Of a DNA stretch of 64,000 nucleotides, positions 1-7,597 are shown in pieces. Within the stretch, counting starts at the first letter, position 1, and the number at the start of each line of letters is the position of its first letter. The DNA is from Phytohabitans flavus (GTDB taxonomy: Bacteria; Actinomycetota; Actinomycetes; Mycobacteriales; Micromonosporaceae), in assembly GCF_011764545.1 (NCBI RefSeq), contig NZ_AP022870.1, forward strand, positions 7,818,001 through 7,882,000. Direction: 5' to 3'. Both the position numbers and the translations under genes were made by a program. Below the pieces are notes generated by a model. That model worked only from the letters and a program-made list of their open reading frames with translations. It was not told where the DNA came from and did not search any database.

Positions 1-1
1 C

Positions 2-1078
2 TTCCTCGCTGTCGGCACTCCATCCGGCGACGATGGCGCCTACGACCTGTCCCAACTCTCCACAGCCGTTGAGAAGCTCAGCCCGCACCTGCACCGGCCT
101 TGCCTTATCGTCGGCAAGTCCACTGTGTCACCAGGCACCGCCCGCACCATCGAAGACCTAGCCCGCCGCCTGGCACCTGCCGCCGAAGCCGTGGAATTGG
201 CCTGGAACCCCGAGTTCCTGCGCGAGGGTACGGCCGTCGCCGACACCTTGACCCCGGACCGGATCGTCATCGGCGTCAGCTCCACCGAAGCCGAGAAGAC
301 CCTGCGGATGCTGTATGCGCCAATCACCGCCAACCATGGCTGCCCACTCGTCGTCACCGACCTGTCCACCGCCGAGATGGTCAAGGCCACCGCGAACGCC
401 TACCTCGCCACCCGCATTTCATTCGTCAACGCCATCGCCGAGATGTGCAACGCCGTCGGTGCGAACGTCGCCGACCTCGCCGAAGCCATCGGCCACGACA
501 CCCGCATCGGACACCACTACTTCCACCCCGGCCTCGGCTTCGGCGGCGGCTGCCTCCCCAAAGACCTGCACGCCTTCACTCACCAAGCCGACACCAACGG
601 CATCAACGCGGCAGCCAACCTCCTACGCGCCGTGGATGGCATCAACCAGCACATGCGCGAACGAGCGGTCGAACTCGCGCGCGTCGCAGCCGGTGGAGAA
701 CTGTCCGGCCGCTGCATAGCGGTGTGGGGTGCCGCGTTCAAGCCGGGCATCGACGACGTACGCGACTCACCCGCTCTGGATGTCGCCCAACGACTGCACG
801 ACCTTGATGCGCACGTCACCGTCTACGACCCGCAAGCCATGGCCCAAGCCCGTGAGGCGGCTCCAGCCCTCCGCTACGCGCCCAGTGCAGCTGAAGCCGC
901 CCAGGACGCCGACCTCATCCTCATCGCCACCGGGTGGCCTGAGTTCGGCACCCTCGACCCGTACGTCATCGGCGACCGGGTGGTGAGGCGGGTCCTGGTA
1001 GACACCCAAGGCGTCACCTCCGGAACACGCTGGCGCTCCGCTGGCTGGATGGTTACCGGCCTCGGCCACCAGCCGTAG
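2..1078 (+). CDS. UDP-glucose 6-dehydrogenase family, C-terminal part (5' end outside window)
   Basis: Oxidises a UDP-sugar (typically UDP-glucose) to the uronic acid with two NAD+, feeding capsule or cell-wall glycan synthesis. The frame is open from the first bases: GTPSGDDGAYDLS is the end of the NAD-binding domain, and about 358 residues are visible. The catalytic loop FGGGCLPKD is present with its cysteine codon at 551-553 and lysine at 560-562, followed by the C-terminal UDP-binding domain (WGAAFKPGIDDVRDSP). Only the Rossmann N-terminus is missing, cut by the window edge. A strong hairpin follows the stop. UDP-glucose is the likeliest substrate; GDP-mannose or UDP-ManNAc dehydrogenases share this fold. 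Confidence 0.9.
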   Translation, partial: FLAVGTPSGDDGAYDLSQLSTAVEKLSPHLHRPCLIVGKSTVSPGTARTIEDLARRLAPAAEAVELAWNPEFLREGTAVADTLTPDRIVIGVSSTEAEKTLRMLYAPITANHGCPLVVTDLSTAEMVKATANAYLATRISFVNAIAEMCNAVGANVADLAEAIGHDTRIGHHYFHPGLGFGGGCLPKDLHAFTHQADTNGINAAANLLRAVDGINQHMRERAVELARVAAGGELSGRCIAVWGAAFKPGIDDVRDSPALDVAQRLHDLDAHVTVYDPQAMAQAREAAPALRYAPSAAEAAQDADLILIATGWPEFGTLDPYVIGDRVVRRVLVDTQGVTSGTRWRSAGWMVTGLGHQP

Positions 1079-1089
1079 AGGCATCTGGG

Positions 1090-1120
1090 GCGGGGATACT
1101 GCGCGCAGTAGTATCCCCGC
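1090..1120 (+). terminator. Rho-independent-like terminator after the UDP-sugar dehydrogenase
   Basis: A perfect 11-bp stem, GCGGGGATACT paired with AGTATCCCCGC, closes a 9-base loop 11 bases after the stop codon. There is no long T tract, as is usual in high-GC actinobacteria. Confidence 0.7.
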
Positions 1121-1266
1121 TGACGACGCTATAGCGAATACGCTAAGGGCGTGAAGCAATTGTCCAGCAAGTTGGAGAGTTAGACGAATCGACGGAATGT
1201 GACGCATTTAAACCGAATGCGGCTACGCTCGGCTCGTCCAGGTGCCTCAAATACGCGTGCTGATAA

Positions 1267-2142
1267 TTAAAAGGCCACGTGCTGCTTCTCCAAGTGTTCT
1301 TGATCGTCTTCGGTCCATGACATCACAACCTCGATCGCACGGCTGGTTCCCGCCATGACCAGCAGCGGCCAGCCGAACTCGCCTGACGGAATGATGTCTG
1401 GCCTCTCCTTCCCGTGCAAGATCGGCGCTGAATCTTCGGGTTGAAGCGCTCGGATCTCAACGTGGACCTGCTCGGCTGTGCGGACCCCGATGTTACGCAC
1501 GATTAGACGCTCTGCGCGTGTGCGGTACTTAGTTCGTCCCTTCGAATCGACATACGGCTCCCGCTCGTATGTATAGGACGCGCGCAAGACGGCGTGGTCC
1601 GCTGCAGCGCTGCCCCGCACTACAGCTCCAAGGTTAAGATGACCTAGGTCACTTTCGATGGCTTGTCGCACCTTGTAGCCGAGATCGTCCGGTGACACGT
1701 AGGTTCCCAGTAGCCCCAGAGGCATCAGAGTCCGCTTGAAGTCTTCCAACGCTTTAACCTGCTCAAGGTCAGCTTCACGGGGAATTGGCTCCTCGGAAAA
1801 GTAGACATGCACCGGCCTGCCGGAATCGTGGGAGCGTTGGATCTCTTCAGCCGTGCCGGATACAGCCGCCTCGGTCGCCATGCCTAGGCGGCTGTCGAAC
1901 AGGGCCACGACGATGTCCGACGTGTCGACCAATTGTTCGTTAATGACACTTTGGCCGCGCGAACCCAAGCGAGGTACCGCATTGGTTTCCCATCGACGAG
2001 GGAGCAAGACCACTTGCTCGCGTTCCGCTCTGTCGGCATTCCAAGCGTGAAGTGCACGCTCCACGGCATCGCGTTCGTCTCTGGTGTCGCCGGGGGATGC
2101 GATAAGTACCTTAAGTACGTGAGCGTCGAAGGCCACGGCCAC
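1267..2142 (-). CDS. DUF4062 / TIR-like domain protein, stand-alone
   Basis: 291 residues. The first about 150 match the DUF4062 pattern seen in TIR-like and STAND-type defence proteins: a beta strand plus SPGDTRDERDAVE, then PRRWETNAVPRLG, NEQLVDTSDIVVALFDSRLG and SGTAEEI, where the glutamate sits where TIR-like folds carry an active-site acid. The rest (about 195-291) looks like a beta-rich domain (LIVRNIGVRTAEQVHVEIRA) and could be a sensor or binding module. In the family, DUF4062 is often fused to NTPase or repeat sensors; here it is not. The gene is visibly less GC-rich than the chromosomal genes and sits beside a mobile element. Function is unproven; defence or NAD-related activity is inference only. 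Confidence 0.6.
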   Translation of the reverse strand: MAVAFDAHVLKVLIASPGDTRDERDAVERALHAWNADRAEREQVVLLPRRWETNAVPRLGSRGQSVINEQLVDTSDIVVALFDSRLGMATEAAVSGTAEEIQRSHDSGRPVHVYFSEEPIPREADLEQVKALEDFKRTLMPLGLLGTYVSPDDLGYKVRQAIESDLGHLNLGAVVRGSAAADHAVLRASYTYEREPYVDSKGRTKYRTRAERLIVRNIGVRTAEQVHVEIRALQPEDSAPILHGKERPDIIPSGEFGWPLLVMAGTSRAIEVVMSWTEDDQEHLEKQHVAF

Positions 2143-2422
2143 ACCTTAGCGTAAGCCGCTGCAGGGCCGGTCCAGATGTGTCCACGCGCCGTTCGAGCCG
2201 CCGGGCCAGGTCGTAGCGGTAGCCTCCGGTGAGTCGATCACTCTGATCTCCGTGCCTGTCCGAGTTCGCCGTTAGCCACGCCGCCGCACCGGCCAAAGCG
2301 CCGATTGCAGCGACGCTGCGAGGTTGACTCGGAGACGTGACAAATGCCAGGCCCGTGCTGGAACTACGCACCAAAACGTTGTGCCGTGCCGGTTCGGTAC
2401 CGCTCAGCCTGTAGTGCAATTG

Positions 2423-3154
2423 CTACTGGACGCGCGGCGTCAGCGGAACGGTTGCCACGGGCATGCGCACCGGCTGGCGGCCATTGAACCTAAAGCGAAG
2501 CAGTTCAGCTTCCTCAATGAGGACCTCGCCCAGGTCGACGTGTCGGCGTGCGGTAACCCAGTCCACCAGTTCCGTCGGGTCGTCGAACGGCCCCGTGAAG
2601 TGGACCAGGGTGGCGTACCAGATGTCCCGATGGAAGTCCCTTTCGAACCAGCCGTCTTCGCCCAACTCCTCGCCAAGCCGCCCCGCGAACTCGTCGGCCG
2701 CCGAGTCGCCGGGGTAGGCGCACGCCATGACGCCGGACGGCGTGAGCGTCAGCCCGCCCAGCCGTATCCGAACTGGCCGCGACCTAATCGCCGCCCGTTC
2801 CAACGCCGCCGTGCATCGAACGACTAACGGATCGTCGTCGGGGACGGCCGCTCGGTGCGCCTGGATCGCCCGTACCGTGAAGTGCGCGGCTTCAGGCGCG
2901 CCCGTCGGCCAGTGGCCGGCGCCGGCGATGGCCAGCGCCTCGGCGGTCACTGCGGCCAGTCGAGCCGCGCACGCCGGGTCCGGCTGGAAGACCACGGACA
3001 GGCCCCACCGGCCGCCCTCCACGGGCGGCGTGTCGCAGTAGTGCGTACCCGCGAGGACAGCCTCGCGGCCGCGCTCGAACAGCCGGTCGAACGCGGCGGC
3101 GTACTCGATTTTTGAGCCAATCACGTGCCCGGCTGCCGTCTCACTCGCCTCCAT
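2423..3154 (-). CDS. 2H phosphoesterase-like (2'-5' RNA ligase superfamily)
   Basis: About 243 residues with the two HxT signatures of the 2H superfamily: AAHFTV (His near residue 91) and TLVHFTG (His near 185), roughly 94 residues apart as expected for the two catalytic lobes. Members hydrolyse cyclic phosphates on RNA, ADP-ribose or nucleotides. No signal peptide is present, so it is cytoplasmic. ATG at 3154 is preferred because AAGG lies 8 bases upstream; a GTG at 3163 would add three residues. It is on the same strand as the DUF4062 gene, but a 280-base gap argues against a tight operon. The gap holds one weak minus-strand frame (2111-2419) that I do not accept as a gene. Substrate unknown. 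Confidence 0.65.
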   Translation of the reverse strand: MEASETAAGHVIGSKIEYAAAFDRLFERGREAVLAGTHYCDTPPVEGGRWGLSVVFQPDPACAARLAAVTAEALAIAGAGHWPTGAPEAAHFTVRAIQAHRAAVPDDDPLVVRCTAALERAAIRSRPVRIRLGGLTLTPSGVMACAYPGDSAADEFAGRLGEELGEDGWFERDFHRDIWYATLVHFTGPFDDPTELVDWVTARRHVDLGEVLIEEAELLRFRFNGRQPVRMPVATVPLTPRVQ

Positions 3155-3302
3155 TCGACGCACCTTATGCGGTGATCGTCGCTCGCTGGCGTCGCTCCGT
3201 CAGGTGAGCCGCGTCGAATGTCGAAGAATATTGCGCATACTGGGCTGACGTGTGAGCATGATCTGAGGAAGGCGGAATACCCGCAGCGTGATGGGAGGAT
3301 CC

Positions 3303-3509
3303 ATGCGACTGGAGTTCATCCGGAAGTGGGACAGCAGCGGGACCGGCAACTGCCCGGCGCTGTACCGGGCCGAGAACGGTAACTACGTCGTCCAGGGCTG
3401 GAAGATCGACGACGAGACCCGGGCCAATCTGCGCGACCTGGCCGACAACGAGACCGCGGTCGAGGTGCCCGCCGACGTGATCGCCGGGATCATCGCGGGA
3501 AGCCGCTGA
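3303..3509 (+). CDS. Small conserved actinobacterial protein, first gene of a Scr1/DUF6879 set
   Basis: 68 residues, starting MRLEFIRKWDSS and containing GNCPALYRAENGNYVVQGW. It is not recognised as a named domain, but this type of short protein is typically found just upstream of DUF6879 and HTH-DUF5753 genes in actinomycetes. ATG 3303 is chosen because GGGAGG lies 5 bases upstream; an in-frame ATG at 3288 has no such site. The stop is separated from the next start by 2 bases, so the three genes almost certainly share an mRNA. The sequence is soluble, with no membrane segment. Confidence 0.75.
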   Translation: MRLEFIRKWDSSGTGNCPALYRAENGNYVVQGWKIDDETRANLRDLADNETAVEVPADVIAGIIAGSR

Positions 3510-3511
3510 GC

Positions 3512-4048
3512 ATGGGCGAGCAGCTCACCGGCGAGGACTTCAACAGCCTCTTCCGGTACTTCACCGACACCGCGTTCCGGTTGGAGGTCCAGCCCGTCTA
3601 TGCGGTGACTGACGAACGCGAGTCCATTGAGGAGTTCCTGGCCGGTGAGCCTCGACCTGTGACCGAGTTCCCGTTCTACGCCGCCTGGCTCGATCAGATC
3701 CGAGCGGTCACCTCGCAGGGCCGGCGGGTCGAACGCGTCCGCGTCTTGGAGGAGCCGCCCACCGATTACCAGCGCTGGGAGATGTGGAGCGGACAGTACA
3801 ACATCGACGCCGGCGAGACCATCCGCTACATCAGCCGCAGCCGCGCCATCGAGGCCGGCCTGCCGGTCCGGGACGACTGGTGGCTGTTCGACTCGCAGCG
3901 GCTGGCACTGATGCGGTTCGCCCCAGACGGTGAGCCGCTCGGCGGTGAGATCATCTCCGACTCCGAGACCGTCGCGCGGCACCAGGCGTGGTGGGATCTC
4001 GCCGTCCAGCACAGCGTTTCCGCCGTGGAGTACCGCACAGCGCCGTGA
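3512..4048 (+). CDS. DUF6879 family protein
   Basis: 178 residues with the conserved DUF6879 features: LTGEDFNSLFRYFTDTAFRLE at the N-terminus, a central RRVERVRVLEEPPTDYQRWEM, DDWWLFDS, and a C-terminal tryptophan-containing helix (RHQAWWDLAVQHS). The family is actinobacterial and functionally uncharacterised; it is nearly always coded next to an HTH-DUF5753 (Scr1-type) regulator and may act with it as a paired module. Its stop overlaps the regulator's GTG (GTGA at 4045-4048), which implies translational coupling. Confidence 0.85.
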   Translation: MGEQLTGEDFNSLFRYFTDTAFRLEVQPVYAVTDERESIEEFLAGEPRPVTEFPFYAAWLDQIRAVTSQGRRVERVRVLEEPPTDYQRWEMWSGQYNIDAGETIRYISRSRAIEAGLPVRDDWWLFDSQRLALMRFAPDGEPLGGEIISDSETVARHQAWWDLAVQHSVSAVEYRTAP

Positions 4049-4908
4049 ACTCGATCGAAGACTGGCTCAATCGGCCCGGCGGTCTCACCGAGCGGCTACG
4101 TGCCACCCGGCGTGCCGCCGGGTTGACTGGCACGCAGCTGGCGCGTGACCTTGGCTGGCCTCAGTCCAAGGTGTCGAAGATCGAGACCGGCAAGCAAATG
4201 CCGGCCGACGAAGACATCGGCGGTTGGGCTGAAGCCTGCCGGGCATCTGAAGCGGTCGCGGCGGAGCTGGTGACCCTTCTGGCGGAAGCCCAGGCGCTGC
4301 ACCAGGAGTGGAGGCAGCAGGTCCGGCTCGGCCAGGTCGGGATACAGCGGAACTATGACGAGCTCGCCCGCCGTGCCGCCGTGATCCGCAATGCCGAGGT
4401 TGTCTACGTCCCCGGCCTGCTCCAGACTGCGGCGTACGCCCGCTGCCGCATCGCCGAGGGGACGCGCCTGCACGGCGCGAACCCCGAGGAGATCGACGAC
4501 GCCACGGCGGAACGGATGCGTCGCCAGCAGGTGCTGTACGACACCAGCAAGCGATTTGAGTTCGTCATCACCGAGGCCGCCCTGCGCTTGCTGCTCTGTC
4601 CCAGAGACGTCATGCTCGCCCAGCTCGACCGGCTCCTCAGCGTGACAGGCCTGACCCACATCTCCTTCGGGATCATTCCGTTCGGCGTCGAGTTGACCAC
4701 AACGCCGCAGAACGGGTTCATTCTCTTCGACGACGATCTGGCGGTCGTGGAGACCTTTACTGGCGAGACGATGCACCACGGCGACGAGGCCGCCGCCTAC
4801 GCCCGCGCCATGGCCAGCCTCGCGGACGAGGCGGTCACGGGCGAGGAGGCCCGCCGACTCATCACGGCGACGATCGAAGATCTCCGGGAGGCGACACCGA
4901 ACCCGTAG
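4045..4908 (+). CDS. HTH-DUF5753 (Scr1-type) transcriptional regulator
   Basis: 287 residues. The N-terminus has an XRE-type helix-turn-helix (TERLRATRRAAGLTGTQLAR, then WPQSKVSKIETGK), followed by the DUF5753 domain with the characteristic VYVPGLLQTAAYAR and a C-terminal beta-rich part (TTPQNGFILFDDDLAVVETF). The family contains pleiotropic activators that act with a small DUF397 partner; no DUF397 protein is adjacent here, and the DUF6879 gene occupies that position. The GTG at 4045 is preferred because it overlaps the previous stop and gives the usual start just before the HTH. Confidence 0.85.
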   Translation: MNSIEDWLNRPGGLTERLRATRRAAGLTGTQLARDLGWPQSKVSKIETGKQMPADEDIGGWAEACRASEAVAAELVTLLAEAQALHQEWRQQVRLGQVGIQRNYDELARRAAVIRNAEVVYVPGLLQTAAYARCRIAEGTRLHGANPEEIDDATAERMRRQQVLYDTSKRFEFVITEAALRLLLCPRDVMLAQLDRLLSVTGLTHISFGIIPFGVELTTTPQNGFILFDDDLAVVETFTGETMHHGDEAAAYARAMASLADEAVTGEEARRLITATIEDLREATPNP

Positions 4909-5173
4909 CACGACCGTGCCGACGCGAGTTGGACGGCAGCTACGACCTTTGGGAGCCGAAGGTTGGCACGTCGTCGCGTCTGGACTCAGCAGCACTAGTC
5001 AGCGTTACCTGGGACCAGTCGGTAACGGATAGCACTAGTTGGTGCTGGTGTCAACCTCCGTGACCAAATCGTGACCGGGCCTTCTCTTGACCGAGAGGCC
5101 TGGATGGCTCCTACTGGAGGTAAGTCCCCCGCGCGACTGGTTCTTCTGTTCGCCGGGCCCATAGTGAGGCTGG

Positions 5174-5191
5174 GGCGCTCGTAGGAGCGCC
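5174..5191 (+). terminator. Hairpin terminator
   Basis: GGCGCTC and GAGCGCC form a perfect 7-bp stem with a GTAG loop, followed by TCGTTTCGATTT. It could end a transcript coming from the Scr1 set. Confidence 0.5.
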
Positions 5192-5262
5192 TCGTTTCGA
5201 TTTAGGGCCCGGTTGCAGGGCCCGGCCGATCGGGGTTGGCCCACATGGATAGGAGGACGCTA

Positions 5263-5289
5263 ATGAAGGACCTGTTCCCGGCGAGTTGA
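5263..5289 (+). CDS. Possible 8-residue leader peptide or truncated gene start
   Basis: ATG at 5263 is preceded by a near-perfect AGGAGG (5251-5256) and codes MKDLFPAS before a TGA. The ribosome site is stronger than most in the window. It could be a leader peptide, or the surviving start of a gene deleted from the integrative element. Nothing downstream continues it in another frame. Confidence 0.25.
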   Translation: MKDLFPAS

Positions 5290-5921
5290 GCCGCGGGCTT
5301 GGGCGTGCGCCAATGCGGACGCCTCGCCAAGTTTCTCGCCTCGGCTGGTGTCGGCACCTCACTGGTGTCGGGCGCCTCGGCCGAGTGCCCTGTTCGGCTC
5401 TCCTCCGCCGTCCCTGCACACCACCTGACGCTCGACCATGCCTGCCTGTCGCCGCGGGTCGCTGCGACAACCACCACAGCCGCACATGGCGGCGCTCGTA
5501 CCTTGACAACACCACAGTGGACTATCCGACCGCAAACCCGCGGTCCGCCCGGCCAGGCGTCACCCGGCAGGACAAGCCCTGCCCGCCGACCACTTCGAAT
5601 CGGTGCGATTCCCAATCCATCGACACCTCAACAGATCCAGCTCCATCAACTGATTCAGGAGTTCCTTTTGTCTTCCGTTCGTTCACCCTTGCGGCCATCC
5701 CAGAAGGTCGCCACCTGCCCGTCAGCGCCAGCCGGCGCTGACAGATCCCATCTCGGTCTCCACGCGGGTGTCCTGCTTGCCGCCCGTGTTGACCTCCTGC
5801 TTGAACCGGACCCCCACACGGACGGCCGAATCGTCTGTCACCGCAGGCCGCCGCCGGTATCGGCGGCCGGTGGGCTGGTGCGACAGACCCTTCGTCTTCG
5901 GGTCTCCCGGGGGAGGTGCGC

Positions 5922-6815
5922 ATGGGGCTACCGATAACTGATCCCGTGCTGCGGGTGCAGTCCCAGCTGACCGACCGGGACCACACCCTGCTCGGCTGGC
6001 TGGCCGACCACGGTGTGCTGACCTCGTTCCAGATCGCACACGCCCTGTTCCCGTCGACCGACTACGCCCAGGACCGACTGCGCAAGCTCGCCGTCCTCGG
6101 CGTAGTGGACCGGTTCCGGCCGCAGAAGCCCGACGGCGGCTCCTACCCGTACCACTACGTCCTGGCCCAGCTCGGCGTCGAGGTCGTCGCCGCACAGCGC
6201 GGCGAGGACCCACCCCGCAAGGACACGGCCCGGCGCCGGCGGTGGCATCTGACCAACCGGGCGAACCTGCCGCACAAGTTGGGCACCAACCAGTTCTTCA
6301 TCGACCTGGCCGGCTACGCCCGCACCCACCCCGACGCCGAACTACGGCTGTGGTGGCCGGAGTCGGCGTGCCGGACCGTCGGCCCGTTCATGCGCCCCGA
6401 CGCCCCCACGGTGACCCACGCCTTCCAGCCCCGTATCCGCCCCGACGGGTACGCCCTCTGGGTCGAACACGGCGTCACCGTCCCGATGTTCGTCGAGTAC
6501 GACACCGGCACCGAGAAGCTCGGCGTGCTGGTCGACAAGCTCCACGGCTACCACGACCTGTTCGCCGCCATCGGCCGCGGGTGGCCGGTGCTGTTCTGGC
6601 TACACAGCGCCGACCGCGAACGCCACCTACGATCCTGGCTGGCCGACATCCGCCTCGGCGCGATCGCCGTGACCGGCGCCCGCGACCACGCCACCCAGGC
6701 CGGCCTGTCGCCTGCCGAGGCGGTGTGGACCACCGTCCACGGCGACGGGCGGCGGCTACGGCTGGTCGACCTGGCCCGCCTCGTCGTGGACCGAGCCCTA
6801 GCCGGCGCGACATGA
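5922..6815 (+). CDS. Replication-relaxation family protein of an integrative element
   Basis: 297 residues. It has an N-terminal winged-helix-like segment (LTDRDHTLLGWLADHGVLTS and QDRLRKLAVLGVVDRF), then a nuclease-like core with acidic and basic positions (LRLWWPESACR, RPDGYALWVEHG, VPMFVEYDTGTEKL). This family is coded on actinomycete integrative elements and plasmids, where it is linked to replication or transfer. ATG 5922 is chosen because GGGGGAGG ends 5 bases upstream; the GTG at 5916 lies inside that site. It is flanked on both sides by TGACAGA repeats, which are candidate binding sites. Confidence 0.75.
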   Translation: MGLPITDPVLRVQSQLTDRDHTLLGWLADHGVLTSFQIAHALFPSTDYAQDRLRKLAVLGVVDRFRPQKPDGGSYPYHYVLAQLGVEVVAAQRGEDPPRKDTARRRRWHLTNRANLPHKLGTNQFFIDLAGYARTHPDAELRLWWPESACRTVGPFMRPDAPTVTHAFQPRIRPDGYALWVEHGVTVPMFVEYDTGTEKLGVLVDKLHGYHDLFAAIGRGWPVLFWLHSADRERHLRSWLADIRLGAIAVTGARDHATQAGLSPAEAVWTTVHGDGRRLRLVDLARLVVDRALAGAT

Positions 6816-7003
6816 CCCGACCACCGCCGCGCCACAGGCCGGCCACACGCCCGCCCGTGCGCCGCTGTCCCGCCCGAACGCCCCCTGGCGGCCACCAACC
6901 TGGCGGCACCGGCGCACAGCGGCGGACAGCGCCCGCTCCCGCCAACGCTCAGGCCAATCGGCGGTGGACGATAGCTCGCCGCTGGCGACAAGCCAAGCAC
7001 GTC

Positions 7004-7095
7004 GATCTGTCAGCGGTCTGTCACCGACGCTGGGCCGCTGCCGTGACAGATCCGAACGGGCACTGACAGACCGACAGCCCTTCCCCTGACAGATC
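7004..7095. repeat. TGACAGA repeat cluster (iteron-like), five copies in 92 bases
   Basis: Consensus (C/G)TGACAGA(T/C)C. Inverted copies lie at 7004-7013 and 7015-7024, direct copies at 7043-7052, 7063-7072 and 7086-7095. A further direct copy (5738-5747) and an inverted core (5834-5840) lie upstream of the replication-relaxation gene. Short clustered repeats beside a replication-type gene suggest an origin, a transfer origin or an operator array. The rest of 6816-7252 holds no gene I can support. Confidence 0.6.
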
Positions 7096-7252
7096 GCGGA
7101 GGTATCGTCCGCCAGCTCACGAGAAAGGAGACCACCATCAACCACCCTATTCGACCTTCCGTTGCGGTAGTGCGAAGCCCGCGCGAGAAAGGAAATCGTA
7201 TGGACCGACGGCTCCGAACCCTGACGGCTTCACGCATGCATTTCGGAGGACC

Positions 7253-7513
7253 GTGGCTGAAAAGCCGGACCACGAAACCCCGGTCGGGAGCTATCCTGAC
7301 AATCCGCGACCCGGTACCACCAAACGAAAGAAAACCGGTGGTGCGAAAAACATCTGCGGCAACCGCCGCGCAAAGTCTTTATCCGCCACTCCGACCCGAG
7401 TCGTACGCGTCGACACTATTCCCATGACCGCCGAAGAATTCGACAACGCGATCGAAGCCTGGGCGGTGCTCCTCAACCGCTACTGGCAAGACCACCCCGA
7501 GGACGCCACCTAA
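7253..7513 (+). CDS. Small conserved protein upstream of the serine recombinase
   Basis: 86 residues. The N-terminal half is charged and Pro/Lys-rich (PRPGTTKRKKTGG). The C-terminal half is an acidic helix pair (MTAEEFDNAIEAWAVLLNRY, then WQDHPEDAT). GTG 7253 follows GGAGG at a normal distance. Proteins with this C-terminus are commonly found just before large serine recombinases in actinobacterial elements; an excisionase-like accessory role is inference only. No HTH is obvious. Confidence 0.6.
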   Translation: MAEKPDHETPVGSYPDNPRPGTTKRKKTGGAKNICGNRRAKSLSATPTRVVRVDTIPMTAEEFDNAIEAWAVLLNRYWQDHPEDAT

Positions 7514-7597
7514 CCCCGACCCTCACGGCATCCGGTGGCGGGCCGACCGTGCCCGCCACCACCCGACCAGCCCTCATCCGCACGGAGGAACCGCCTG

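Larger units (their letters stand above)
4909..5921 (+). other. Gene-poor kilobase between the Scr1 set and the integrative element
   Basis: I see no convincing protein gene of normal size here. It holds two direct copies of AGCACTAGT at 4991 and 5031 enclosing an inverted repeat (GTTACC/GGTAAC), a terminator hairpin at 5174-5191, and an 8-codon frame with a strong ribosome site at 5263. Approaching the replication-relaxation gene there are copies of the TGACAGA repeat at 5738-5747 and, inverted, 5834-5840. The longer open frames from about 5290 to 5937 have no recognisable motif and no good start. Confidence 0.5.

Noticed and set aside
2111..2419. Possible 102-residue protein between the DUF4062 and 2H genes
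   Set aside because: It has a short hydrophobic stretch but overlaps the DUF4062 start, has no ribosome site and no known pattern.
5299..5937. 212-codon plus-strand frame in the gene-poor region
   Set aside because: No ribosome site or domain; Pro/Ser/Arg-rich chance frame.
7201..7427. Alternative reading frame beginning MDRRLRTL before the recombinase accessory gene
   Set aside because: A weak ribosome site is present, but the product has no conserved pattern and overlaps the better frame at 7253-7513.
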